A DNA stretch of 64,000 bases from DATARH01 sp036489765. GTDB lineage: Bacteria; Pseudomonadota; Alphaproteobacteria; ATCC43930; CGMCC-115725. Positions 18,856 to 26,964 of the stretch are shown here, one piece after another; position 1 is the first letter of the stretch; every line of letters begins with the position of its first letter. Location: NCBI GenBank assembly GCA_036489765.1, contig DASXFE010000149.1, positions 1-64,000 of the forward strand, given 5' to 3'. The position numbers and the translations under genes were made by a program. The notes under the pieces are model-generated. The model saw only the letters and a list, made by a program, of their open reading frames with translations. It made no database searches and was not told the DNA's origin.

Positions 18856-20298
18856 TCAGGGTGACGCGCTGCTGTCTTGATTGCGGCTCGCGTAACCGCT
18901 CACCTCGCTGCCGTCGCTCTCGTTGAGGCGGAGGAAGCCGAGGACCGAGAGAAGCGGGATCAGGCCGACGAGCGGGAAGACGATGCGGAAATCGGCGACG
19001 GTCACGCTGTGGCTGCCGGCGACGATTGCGAGGAGGGCGGCGCCGATCGCGACGCCGAAGCCGCGGCAGACCTGCTGGACGACGCCGCTGACGCTGGTGC
19101 TGCGGCTGAGCAGAGGGGCGGGGACCTCGGCGAAGCTGATCGTGTTGAGGGCGAGGTACTGGATGCTGCGGATGCAGCCGGAAATCAGCACCGCGCCGAC
19201 GATGATGACGGTCGGCGTGTGGGCGTGCAGAAGCGCGAAGGCCGAGGTCGTCCCAGCCGAGAGAATGGCGCCCAGGATGAGCGTCTTGCGGAAGCCGGCG
19301 ATGCGCAGGATCGTGCGCGAGAAGGTCCGCACCGCCATCGCGCCCAGGGTCGACGAGAAGCTGAGGAACCCGGATTGCACCGGGCTCATCCCAAACCCGA
19401 TCTGGAATAGCAGCGGCAGCAGGACCGGCGTCGCGTCGAGCCCCATCCGGCACATCCCGCCGACGAGGGAGCCGATGCGAAAGGTTTTGATCTTGAACAG
19501 GTCGAGATCGAGCACCGGCGAGCGCGTCACTTTTGCGTGCCGGCCGTAGAGCCAGAAGATCGCCGCCGACACGGCGAAGAACGCGTAGCCTGCCCACGGC
19601 GCGACGATCGGCCGGCCGAGGTTCTCGATCCCGAATTCGAGAAGACCGAGGCCGAGCCCGACGAGAACGAACCCGGTGACGTCGAACCGGGTCGGCGACG
19701 GTGCGCGGTAATCCTCGAAGAGCCATAGCGCCAGCAACCCGCCGAGGACACCGATCGGGATGTTGAGAAAGAAGATCCAGCGCCAGGTCGCGTAGTCGGT
19801 CAGGAGGCCGCCGACGATCGGGCCGACCGTCGGACCGATCATCGCCGGGATCGTCATCCAGTTCATCGCCGAGACGAGCCCGGCGCGTGGGAAGCTGCGC
19901 AGCAATATGAGTCGCCCGACCGGCGTCATCATCGCGCCGCCGAACCCCTGGACGACGCGCATCGACAACAGCATCGGCACGCTCGTCGACAGCCCGCACA
20001 GCGCCGACCCGGTCGCGAAAACGAGGACGGCGGCGCAGAATACCCGGCGGGTCCCGTAGCGGTCGGCGATCCAGCCGCTGACCGGGATGAAGACGGCGAG
20101 GCTCAACAGGTAGGTCGTGATGACGAGGTTGAGCCTGAGCGCCGTCGAGCCCAGCGTCTCCGCCATCGAGGGCAGAGACACAGCGATCATCGTCGAATCC
20201 AGCCCCTCCATGAAGAACGCGCAGCCCACGACCAGCGGGATCGCGACCCGAAAGGCCTGGACCGGGGGCGCGGGCAGGGAGGTGCTGGCGTCGGTCAC
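18856..20298 (-). CDS. DHA2-family MFS drug exporter (EmrB/QacA-like)
   Basis: A 480-residue protein with about fourteen membrane segments, the DHA2 topology. Diagnostic stretches are FMEGLDSTMIAVSLPSMAE, SGWIADRYGTRRVFC and WRWIFFLNIPIGVLGGLLAL. Members expel drugs, dyes and other hydrophobic compounds in exchange for protons. No partner membrane-fusion gene (EmrA type) is adjacent, so it either works alone or borrows one. A long ORF in another frame (18812-20329) is an Arg-rich shadow. Confidence 0.88.
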   Translation of the reverse strand: MTDASTSLPAPPVQAFRVAIPLVVGCAFFMEGLDSTMIAVSLPSMAETLGSTALRLNLVITTYLLSLAVFIPVSGWIADRYGTRRVFCAAVLVFATGSALCGLSTSVPMLLSMRVVQGFGGAMMTPVGRLILLRSFPRAGLVSAMNWMTIPAMIGPTVGPIVGGLLTDYATWRWIFFLNIPIGVLGGLLALWLFEDYRAPSPTRFDVTGFVLVGLGLGLLEFGIENLGRPIVAPWAGYAFFAVSAAIFWLYGRHAKVTRSPVLDLDLFKIKTFRIGSLVGGMCRMGLDATPVLLPLLFQIGFGMSPVQSGFLSFSSTLGAMAVRTFSRTILRIAGFRKTLILGAILSAGTTSAFALLHAHTPTVIIVGAVLISGCIRSIQYLALNTISFAEVPAPLLSRSTSVSGVVQQVCRGFGVAIGAALLAIVAGSHSVTVADFRIVFPLVGLIPLLSVLGFLRLNESDGSEVSGYASRNQDSSASP

Positions 20299-20406
20299 CG
20301 CGCAGGTCTCGGATCCTGGTCAATGTCATGGCGCGCGGCGGCGCCGCCCGAATGTGTTATGCGATTTTCTTTACCGGCGGTCGATGGACGATCCGACATT
20401 AGCGCT

Positions 20407-20955
20407 ATGAAGCACAAGAGCGATGCCCCTGGCGAGCCGGTCTCCGCCGCGCTGATCGAGCGCTGGGCGCTCGCCTATCTCGAGCGGTTCCCCAGCTCGG
20501 CGGCGAACCTTCGGCGGGTGCTGATGCGCCGGGTGCGCCGGCTCGAGATCGAGGACCAGGGACCGGCCCGGGCGGCGATCGACACGGTCGCGGAAAAGCT
20601 GCGACGGCTCGGCGCGATCGATGACGTCGCCTATGCCGCCGCGCGCACCCGGACCCGGCTCCGGCGCGGCCAGTCGCTCCGCACGATCCGCGCCGGGCTC
20701 GCCGAGAAGGGCGTTGCCCCGGGGGATATGGAGGCGGCCTTCGCCGGGATCGGCAACGAAGAGGGGAACCTCGACCTTGCCGCCGCCGTCGCCTTCGCGC
20801 GCCGGCGGCGGCTCGGGGTGTTCCGGCGGCAGGCGGCGGACAGGGCGAAGGAACTAGCCGCCTTCGCCCGCGCCGGATTTTCGCGAGGCGTGGCCGAGGC
20901 GGTGTTGGGCTGCGCGGATCAAGAGGCGGTCGAAGGGTTGTTGCGGGAGGATTGA
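20407..20955 (+). CDS. recX: Regulatory protein RecX
   Basis: A 182-residue, helix-rich basic protein. The segments WALAYLERFPSSAANLRRVL, LRRLGAIDDVAYAAARTRTR and RRGQSLRTIRAGLAEKGV are the tandem three-helix repeats of RecX, which binds RecA filaments and inhibits them. The ATG at 20407 is preferred over an upstream in-frame ATG at 20323 because that extension is not RecX-like. recA is not in the window. The stop codon overlaps the first base of a palindromic repeat. Confidence 0.88.
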   Translation: MKHKSDAPGEPVSAALIERWALAYLERFPSSAANLRRVLMRRVRRLEIEDQGPARAAIDTVAEKLRRLGAIDDVAYAAARTRTRLRRGQSLRTIRAGLAEKGVAPGDMEAAFAGIGNEEGNLDLAAAVAFARRRRLGVFRRQAADRAKELAAFARAGFSRGVAEAVLGCADQEAVEGLLRED

Positions 20956-21025
20956 TGGGTTTCGCTGCTCTACCCGTCCTGCGAGTGGGTGGCCGTAGGA
21001 CGGTTGGAGCGCAGCGAAACCCATC
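20954..21025. repeat. Palindromic intergenic repeat, family D
   Basis: The outer arms GATGGGTTTCGCTGC and GCAGCGAAACCCATC are exact inverted copies, with ACCCGTCCT/AGGACGGT-like inner arms. The element starts within the recX stop codon and ends 2 bases before the paiB-like stop codon, so it fills the whole gap between convergent genes. It matches the GATGGGTTTCGCT-type repeats that I remember from several proteobacterial genomes. Confidence 0.8.
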
Positions 21026-21026
21026 G

Positions 21027-21653
21027 TCAACCCGTCTCCCGCGCGCGCATCAAGGCCGCTATCCCGTGCGAATCCTCTTCGTCGCGGGCATCCAGCGCGG
21101 CGATGATGCGGGGCCGGTCGGCGGCGGGGCGGTTCTGGCTGAGCTTGAACTTACCTTCGCAGCGGCTGACGGCGATTTCGAAGCCGACGATCCCCTTCAG
21201 CATCCCGTCGAGGAACGGGCGCGGCTCGTTGTCCATGCTCCAAGGCTTGATCTCGCGGGCCTCGTGGCGGGCCGAGAGGCGGTGCAGGAAATCGTCGAGC
21301 CATTGGGCGTCGTCGATGCGGCGCGCGGTGCCGTAGGCGTGGACGCTGGCATAGTTCCAGGTCGGCACCGCAGGCCCGGCCGAATACCAACTCGGCGAGA
21401 CATAGGCGTGCGGGCCGGTGAAGATCGCCAGCGCCTCGCTTTCTCCGTCGAGGTCCGCGCATTGCGGGTTCGGGCGGGCGAGGTGGGCTTGGAGGTAGAG
21501 CTTGCCGTCGCGGGTCTCGCCCAGTACCGGGATCTGGCTGGCGATCATCCCGTTCTCGCCGTGGGTCACCAGGAGGGCAAAGTCGTGGCGCTCGATATGC
21601 GCAGTGAGGGTCGCGGGGTCGGTTTCGGTGAAATGCGGGGGCAGGTAGACCAT
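21027..21653 (-). CDS. PaiB-like FMN-binding protein
   Basis: A 208-residue FMN-binding split-barrel protein. It begins MVYLPPHFTETDP and contains HLARPNPQ, FTGPHAYVSPSWY and VPTWNYASVHAYG, hallmarks of the PaiB family. Family members are annotated as negative transcriptional regulators of sporulation and protease genes, from Bacillus; in proteobacteria the role is not settled and may be enzymatic. The start overlaps the stop of the LysE gene (ATGA), so the two are co-transcribed. Confidence 0.87.
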   Translation of the reverse strand: MVYLPPHFTETDPATLTAHIERHDFALLVTHGENGMIASQIPVLGETRDGKLYLQAHLARPNPQCADLDGESEALAIFTGPHAYVSPSWYSAGPAVPTWNYASVHAYGTARRIDDAQWLDDFLHRLSARHEAREIKPWSMDNEPRPFLDGMLKGIVGFEIAVSRCEGKFKLSQNRPAADRPRIIAALDARDEEDSHGIAALMRARETG

Positions 21654-22285
21654 CAGCAGCAATGCTCGATGAAAAGGCTGCCGATGAGCCCGATGCCGCA
21701 GAGCAACAGGATCCCGCCGGAGCCGCGGTTGATCCAAAGGAGGTGATTGCGCGTGAACTGGTGGCGGAAGAGGCCGGCGCCCAGCGCCAGCGCCACCCAC
21801 CACGCCAGCGAGCCGAGCCACACGCCCAGCACCAACGTCGCGACCCCGCCCATCGTCATCTCGCGCCCGGGCAGGCCAAGCCCGGCGAAGATCGCCAGGA
21901 AGGACAAGATCGTCACCGGGTTGGTGATCGTCAGCGCAAAGGTCGAGGCGTAATTGGCGAGCATGCTTTCCGCGTCCTTCTGCGGCGCGCGCGGCTTGTC
22001 GGGGTCGTGCAGGAACGCCGAGATCCCGACATAAAATAGAAACGCCGCGCCGCCAATGCGCAGCCAATCCTGAAAGCCGAACAACAAATCCGACAGCGCC
22101 GTCAGCCCGAACCCGGCGATCACCGCGAACATCGCGTCCGCCGTCGCCGCACCGGTGCCCGAGGAGAGCCCGGCGAGCCGGCCTTGGAGGATCGTCCGGC
22201 GGATGCACAGGACGCCGACGGGCCCCACCGGCACCGCGATGACGATGCCAACCACGATGCCTTTGAGAAGAAAGGCAGCAATCAT
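21653..22285 (-). CDS. LysE/RhtB-family amino acid exporter
   Basis: A 210-residue inner-membrane protein with about six hydrophobic segments. The N-terminal GIVIAVPVGPVGVLCIRRTI is the conserved start of the LysE/RhtB family; the GTGAATADAMFAVIAGFGLT segment also fits. Such carriers export amino acids such as lysine, threonine or homoserine lactones; the substrate here is unknown. It overlaps the PaiB-like gene downstream. The gene upstream, gpx, is divergent. Confidence 0.88.
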   Translation of the reverse strand: MIAAFLLKGIVVGIVIAVPVGPVGVLCIRRTILQGRLAGLSSGTGAATADAMFAVIAGFGLTALSDLLFGFQDWLRIGGAAFLFYVGISAFLHDPDKPRAPQKDAESMLANYASTFALTITNPVTILSFLAIFAGLGLPGREMTMGGVATLVLGVWLGSLAWWVALALGAGLFRHQFTRNHLLWINRGSGGILLLCGIGLIGSLFIEHCC

Positions 22286-22407
22286 CCGGGCGAGCCCCCC
22301 GCGAGCGCGGCCGCAGTCTCGGTTAACGACCGGGACCGCGCAACCGAAATGACGGGCGGCCGGGTCCCGGCTAAGATCGGGTGGATCAGGTGCGACGGAG
22401 GGTGGCG

Positions 22408-22911
22408 ATGCAGAGCGGCGATTCGCGAAATGGGGCCCATCAATTCAGCTTTGCCGGGCTTGGCGGCGGCGAGCTGCCGCTTTCGGCCTGGGCGGGGAAG
22501 CCGGTGCTGATCGTCAACACCGCGTCGTTTTGCGGCTACACCCCGCAATACCGCGACCTCGAGGCGCTGTGGCAGAGCTATCGCGACAAGGGGCTCGTCG
22601 TGCTCGGCGTGCCGTCCAACGATTTCGGCGCGCAGGAGCCGGGCACTGCGGCCGAGATCAAGAGTTTCTGCGAGACCAACTACGCGGTCGACTTTCCGCT
22701 CGCCGGCAAGGTCACGGTGCTCGGCGCCGCGGCGCATCCGTTCTACCGCTGGGTCGTAGCGGAACTCGGCGAGGGCGGGGCGCCGCGGTGGAATTTCCAC
22801 AAATACCTCGTCGGCGCCGCCGGCGAGCTCGCCGGCACCTGGCCATCCAACGTCCGCCCGACCGACGCCGCCGTCACCGGCGAGATCGACAAGCTACTCG
22901 GCGGCGGCTGA
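22408..22911 (+). CDS. Glutathione peroxidase family protein
   Basis: A 167-residue thioredoxin-fold peroxidase. The catalytic residue is an ordinary cysteine (TGC codon) at position 42 in NTASFCGYTPQY. The other tetrad members are visible in LGVPSNDFGAQEPG (Gln) and PRWNFHKYLV (Trp, Asn). It should reduce hydrogen peroxide or lipid peroxides with thioredoxin or glutathione. GGAGG lies 7 bases before the chosen ATG. The last 18 bases overlap the end of the convergent Tlc-like gene. The C-terminus is short but complete. Confidence 0.9.
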   Translation: MQSGDSRNGAHQFSFAGLGGGELPLSAWAGKPVLIVNTASFCGYTPQYRDLEALWQSYRDKGLVVLGVPSNDFGAQEPGTAAEIKSFCETNYAVDFPLAGKVTVLGAAAHPFYRWVVAELGEGGAPRWNFHKYLVGAAGELAGTWPSNVRPTDAAVTGEIDKLLGGG

Positions 22912-24231
22912 CCGCATCGGCGCCGCCTCCAGCACCTCCTGGCGGCGGCCGAGCCAGAGCGCGTTGAAGAGCCACAACAGGGCGAGACCGGCGGCGACGA
23001 GGGCGACCTCGCCGGCACCGAATCCGATGAGGCCGGCGACCGTCCAAGCGCCGAGCTGGTCGCCAAAGCGGTAGACGACCGTGTCGATAAAGCTCTTCGC
23101 CTTGTAGCGATCCTCGCGGGGCACGACCGTGAAGAGGATCTCGCGGGTCGGCCGGGCGATCGCGTAGTCGCCAGCGCGGCGCAGTACCTGGAAGGTCGCG
23201 AGGACGCCGATCGTCGGTATCGCGCCCAGCACCCCGAAGCCGAGGATCGTGGCCGCCGGCAGCAGCGCCAGCGTCACCGCGACGCCGAGCCACACGATAA
23301 TCCGCCCGGTCAGGAAGAGCTGCACCCCGAGGGTCAGGATGTTGACGCATAGGTCGATCGTCGCGAAGAACGCGGTCTGCGCGCCGCGGTCGGCAAAGCT
23401 GGTTTTGACGATCTCGGCTTGCTGGAAATAGAGAAAGGTCGAGCTGACCGCGAACAGCAGCACGAACAGGCTGACATTGACGAGGTACGGCGAACGCAGC
23501 GCATTGGCGACGCCGGCAAAGACGCTGCCGCCGATCGGCCGCTCCGGGTTTGGCTCACGCCGCTCCCGCAGGCGCGGCGACATCCGGGCGAGGCGGGTGA
23601 CGGCGAATACCGCGACCTCGAGGAGAATCGCGGCGCCGATCAGCAGCACCATCGGCGGAACGAGGCGGGCGAGGCTCGCGGTGAGGCTCGACCCGACGAT
23701 CGCCCCAAGGGTCGCGCCGGCGGCGATAAAGCCGAAAAGGCGCTTCCCCTGCTCCGGACTGAACAGGTCGACGTTGAGCTGCCAGAAGATCGAGACGACG
23801 AAGAGGTTGTAGACCGACACCCAGATGAAAAAGATGCGGCCGATCCACACCGTCTGCTCGGCGGTCGCGTAGTGGAGGAGCGCCGCGAAGATCAGGATGT
23901 TGATGGCGAAAAAGCGGTAGGTGAGGGGGATGAATCGCTCGCGCGGCAATCGCTTCACCAGCCAGGCGAACGGCACGTTCAGCACGATCATGCCGATCAG
24001 CGTGCCGGTGAACAGCCATTGCAGGTTTCTGACCCCGCCGGCGACCCCCATCTGATCGCGAATGGGGCGCATGATGTAATACGACGACAGCACCGCGAAG
24101 ATGTAGAGCCAGCACCAGAACAGCACCCTCGCCTCTTCCGGCTCGACCGCGATAACCCGGCGCAGGACGCGGTAGGCGAGGCCGCCGGTGGCGGGTGTTT
24201 CGGGCCGGTGATGCGCCATGCTCTCGTGCAC
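22894..24231 (-). CDS. NTP/NDP exchange transporter-like (Tlc/AAA family) protein
   Basis: A 445-residue membrane protein with about eleven to twelve hydrophobic helices. The segments SYYIMRPIRDQMGVAGG, NLFVVSIFWQLNVDLFS and AAGATLGAIVGSSLTA are typical of the ATP:ADP antiporter family known from Rickettsia and plastids. Free-living bacteria also encode such homologues, and their substrate is generally unknown. Nothing nearby suggests nucleotide uptake. The ATG at 24219 is a possible alternative start. The 3' end overlaps gpx by 18 bases in a convergent arrangement. Confidence 0.8.
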   Translation of the reverse strand: MHESMAHHRPETPATGGLAYRVLRRVIAVEPEEARVLFWCWLYIFAVLSSYYIMRPIRDQMGVAGGVRNLQWLFTGTLIGMIVLNVPFAWLVKRLPRERFIPLTYRFFAINILIFAALLHYATAEQTVWIGRIFFIWVSVYNLFVVSIFWQLNVDLFSPEQGKRLFGFIAAGATLGAIVGSSLTASLARLVPPMVLLIGAAILLEVAVFAVTRLARMSPRLRERREPNPERPIGGSVFAGVANALRSPYLVNVSLFVLLFAVSSTFLYFQQAEIVKTSFADRGAQTAFFATIDLCVNILTLGVQLFLTGRIIVWLGVAVTLALLPAATILGFGVLGAIPTIGVLATFQVLRRAGDYAIARPTREILFTVVPREDRYKAKSFIDTVVYRFGDQLGAWTVAGLIGFGAGEVALVAAGLALLWLFNALWLGRRQEVLEAAPMRSAAAE

Positions 24232-24240
24232 TCAGGTTCA

Positions 24241-24322
24241 TCATCCCGGCGGCAGGCCGGGACCCATTTTTCAGCCGCTCGTGCGTTCCAACGGCCGGTC
24301 CCGGCCTGCGCCGGGATGACGG
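24241..24322. repeat. Palindromic intergenic repeat, family F
   Basis: TCATCCCGGCGGCAGGCCGGGACC and the inverted CGGTCCCGGCCTGCGCCGGGATGACG flank a centre of about 35 bases. This is the ATCCCGGC-type palindrome that I remember as very widespread between genes of high-GC proteobacteria. It lies upstream of the Tlc-like gene and downstream of the exported reductase. Confidence 0.7.
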
Positions 24323-24386
24323 GTTATTGGCAAGCAGGCGCCAGTGGCCCCCGCTTCATCTGGCCCCTGCTTCATCTACTGGAGAA

Positions 24387-25166
24387 CTATTTCAAACCGC
24401 CGGCCGCGGTTTTGAGTTCGGCGGCGGTGTGGGCGCCGGCGAGCGGGGTGCCGGGGACGAGGTACTTGCCCATTGCCTCGAGGCTTCCGACCAGCACCGG
24501 CTCGAACCCGATCTCGCGGATGAGGTCGCTGGCGAGCTGGATCGCGGCCTTGTCGTCGCCGGCGATCGGCACGCCGATCTTCGCTTCGCCCTGTTTCTGG
24601 CCGAGATCGGAGAGCGTGCCGGCGCCGATCGCATTGAACGCGCGCACGACCTTGGCGCCGTCGAGGGCCTTTGTCGTGACGACCCCGGGCCCGCCGTCGG
24701 CCATCACCTGCTTGACGAAATCCTCGCCGTCGCGGCGCGGCGTCGGGTTCGAGACATCGATGACGAGCTGCTTTTTGGCGAGCGCCGGGCCGAACTCCTT
24801 GCCGATCGCGGCGACCGCCGTGTAGGGCACGACCAGCAGCACGACATCGCCGAACGCGACCGCCTCGGCGACCGTGCCGGCCTTGGCGTTGGGGCCGGCC
24901 TTGGCGACGAGGTCCTTCAGCTCCTCGGGATGGCGTGACGAGAACATCACCGGGTGGCCGGCCTTGGCGAATTGCGTGCCGAGCGCGCCGCCCTCGCGGC
25001 CGGAGCCGATCGTCGCGATCTTGAGCTTCGCGCCCTGCGCATAGGCGTTGGGGGCAAAGGGGTTGGGGGCAAAGGCGGGGGTGGGCGCAGCCGCGGCGAT
25101 CACGGCGATGCCGGCGAGGCGGATGAGGTCGCGGCGGGCGAAGCCAGTGGGGCCAGGCTTGGTCAT
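24387..25166 (-). CDS. Exported F420-dependent-NADP-reductase-like Rossmann protein
   Basis: A 259-residue protein with an N-terminal export signal: FARRDLIRLAGIAVIAAAA is a twin-arginine type motif, and AYAQGA near residue 44 is a likely cleavage site. The mature part starts with the dinucleotide fold KIATIGSGREGGALGTQFAKAG and matches the NADP oxidoreductase (coenzyme F420-dependent-like, ProC-type N-terminal) fold, with VVLLVVPYTAV and VIDVSNPTPRRDG. Tat export would be needed to carry a folded, cofactor-loaded protein. The substrate is unknown. It is followed by the family F repeat and preceded by a monooxygenase gene. Confidence 0.75.
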   Translation of the reverse strand: MTKPGPTGFARRDLIRLAGIAVIAAAAPTPAFAPNPFAPNAYAQGAKLKIATIGSGREGGALGTQFAKAGHPVMFSSRHPEELKDLVAKAGPNAKAGTVAEAVAFGDVVLLVVPYTAVAAIGKEFGPALAKKQLVIDVSNPTPRRDGEDFVKQVMADGGPGVVTTKALDGAKVVRAFNAIGAGTLSDLGQKQGEAKIGVPIAGDDKAAIQLASDLIREIGFEPVLVGSLEAMGKYLVPGTPLAGAHTAAELKTAAGGLK

Positions 25167-25229
25167 TGTCAGGCTCCTCGGAAGGAAAGATTGCGCTCGA
25201 TTATAGGCAACCCGACCCGCCGCCGTCGT

Positions 25230-26471
25230 TCACGTTTCCGCCAGCGGGGTATCCGCCTCGGGGCTGCGGACGTGCTCGGGGCGAACGCCGAGCCCGACGA
25301 CCCGCGCCGGCAGCCAGCGTAGCGAGGGATATTTGTTGAACAATTTCATCGCCGCCGGCGCCTTGACCGGCTTGTCGGTCTTGAGCACGGGATCGATGAT
25401 CCGCTCCTGGATCGCCACCTGCAATTTCTGGATCACCCGCATCGCGAGCGTGCGGCGGCGCTGGACCGCGTCGAGGTCGCCCGTGCCGATGGTGCCGGCG
25501 AGAAGCGGCGCGGCGAGGATGTTGGCGGCCGCGACCGCGTCCTGGACGGCGAGGTTGATCCCGACGCCGCCGACCGGCGACATTGCATGCGCCGCGTCGC
25601 CGATGCAGAGGAGCCCCGGCTTCCACCAGCGCTTCAGCCGGTTGATCGCGACGGTCAACAGCTTGACCTGCTCCCAGTCCTCGAGCTCGCCGACCCGGTC
25701 GGCGAAAAACGGCGCGATCCGCACGATGTCCTGGTGGAACGCATCGAGCCCGCGAGCGCGCAGCGCATCGTTGCCGCCCTTCTTGATGACATAGGCACAT
25801 TGCCAGTAGTCGCCGCGGTCGAGCGTTACGAGGACCGCACCGTTTTTCATCCGTCCCAGGACCGCGTCGGGGTCGGTCGGCTTTTTCGAGAGGCGCATCC
25901 ACAGCACGTCGATCGGCGCGCCGATATCGGTGACCTCGAACCCGGCGAGGTCGCGCACCGTCGAGTGCCGGCCGTCGGCGGCGATGACCAGATCGGCATA
26001 GATGTCGAGCGGGCCCTCGGGGGTTTCGGCGCGCACCCCAACGATGCGGCCGCCGTCGTCGAGCAATTCGGTGACGTCGTGCCGCATCAGCACCTGGAAA
26101 TCGGGATAGCGCGCCCCGGTCTCGGCGACAAAGTTCAGGAACTCCCATTGCGGCATCATCGCCATGAACTTGCAGGTCGTGTTGAGCCGGCTGAAATCGC
26201 CGAGTGCGATCTCGTCGTCGCCGATGAGCCCGTGGATGATGCTGATCTTCTGATGCGGCCGCTTGAGGAACTCCTCGAGGACGCCGAGCTCCGCCATGAT
26301 CTGCAGCGTCGAGGGGTGCACTGTGTCGCCGCGGAAATCACGAAGGAAGTCGGCATGCCTTTCGAGCACGACGGTTTCGACCCCGGCGCGCGCCAGCAGC
26401 AGCCCGACCATCATCCCCGCAGGGCCGCCGCCGGCGACGCAGCAGGTCACCCGTAGAGGCTCGTTCTGCAT
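25230..26471 (-). CDS. FAD-dependent aromatic-hydroxylase-type monooxygenase
   Basis: A 413-residue class A flavin monooxygenase. It has the FAD-binding GxGxxG variant VAGGGPAGMMVGLLLARAG at the start, the DG motif in LVIAADGRHSTVRDLAG, and the GD motif in CIGDAAHAMSPVGGVGIN. These place it in the p-hydroxybenzoate hydroxylase/UbiH group. The substrate is not inferable. Two adjacent ATG codons (26474 and 26471) are possible starts; 26471 is 7 bases after GGAGG and was chosen. The nearest genes are not an obvious catabolic operon. Confidence 0.85.
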   Translation of the reverse strand: MQNEPLRVTCCVAGGGPAGMMVGLLLARAGVETVVLERHADFLRDFRGDTVHPSTLQIMAELGVLEEFLKRPHQKISIIHGLIGDDEIALGDFSRLNTTCKFMAMMPQWEFLNFVAETGARYPDFQVLMRHDVTELLDDGGRIVGVRAETPEGPLDIYADLVIAADGRHSTVRDLAGFEVTDIGAPIDVLWMRLSKKPTDPDAVLGRMKNGAVLVTLDRGDYWQCAYVIKKGGNDALRARGLDAFHQDIVRIAPFFADRVGELEDWEQVKLLTVAINRLKRWWKPGLLCIGDAAHAMSPVGGVGINLAVQDAVAAANILAAPLLAGTIGTGDLDAVQRRRTLAMRVIQKLQVAIQERIIDPVLKTDKPVKAPAAMKLFNKYPSLRWLPARVVGLGVRPEHVRSPEADTPLAET

Positions 26472-26580
26472 CATCAACCCTCCGGTTCGGCATGGGTGGC
26501 AAACGATCGCGGGGATGAAAATTCGCCAAGCCCGCATACCATTTTCATTGGGTCGCTCAAGTCATACAGAGGAGCCTACC

Positions 26581-26901
26581 ATGTCGGTCCTCACCACCAC
26601 CTCCCGCTGGGCCCGCCGCGGCCTGATGGCAGCCGCGATCGTCGCCACCGGGGCGCTGACGCTGGGCGCCACGGCGAATCAGGCGAGCGCGCAGGTCTAT
26701 ACCTACCCGTACACCTATTACCCCTACTATCCGGCCTACTCGTATTACACGCCGTACTACTACCCCTACTACAGGTACCCGTACGTCCACGCCGGCTGGG
26801 GTTGGGGCTGGGGCCGCGGTTGGCACGGCGGCTGGGGTCACGGTGGGTGGCACGGCGGCGGAGGTCACGGCGGTTGGCACGGCGGCGGGCATCACCACTA
26901 A
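26581..26901 (+). CDS. Small secreted Tyr/Pro then Gly/Trp/His-rich protein
   Basis: 106 residues in three parts. Residues 1-37 are a signal peptide ending NQASAQ. Residues 38-70 are almost only Tyr, Pro and Thr, in YPYY-type repeats. Residues 72-106 are Gly/Trp/His repeats (GWGWGWGRGWHGG, HGGWHGGG) ending in HHH. GAGGAG lies 6 bases before the ATG, and a strong hairpin terminator follows, so this is a real, separately transcribed gene. I know no function. The histidines suggest metal binding and the aromatic repeats suggest surface or matrix adhesion, both as inference. Confidence 0.85.
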   Translation: MSVLTTTSRWARRGLMAAAIVATGALTLGATANQASAQVYTYPYTYYPYYPAYSYYTPYYYPYYRYPYVHAGWGWGWGRGWHGGWGHGGWHGGGGHGGWHGGGHHH

Positions 26902-26921
26902 TCCGCCCACGCAGCAGCGCT

Positions 26922-26964
26922 AAAAACCTCCCCCTTCGCCGTTCGCGCGGAGGGGGAGGTTTTG
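26922..26964 (+). terminator. Rho-independent terminator after the Tyr/Gly-rich gene
   Basis: AAAACCTCCCCCT pairs with AGGGGGAGGTTTT around a CG-rich loop, with A-run on the left and T-run on the right. It is symmetrical, so it can stop transcription from both the upstream plus-strand gene and the minus-strand phosphoesterase gene ending at 26965. Confidence 0.9.

Noticed and set aside
18812..20329. A 505-residue open frame overlapping the DHA2 exporter gene
   Set aside because: Same strand but another frame, Arg/Pro/Asp-rich with no hydrophobic pattern; a GC-rich shadow of the exporter.
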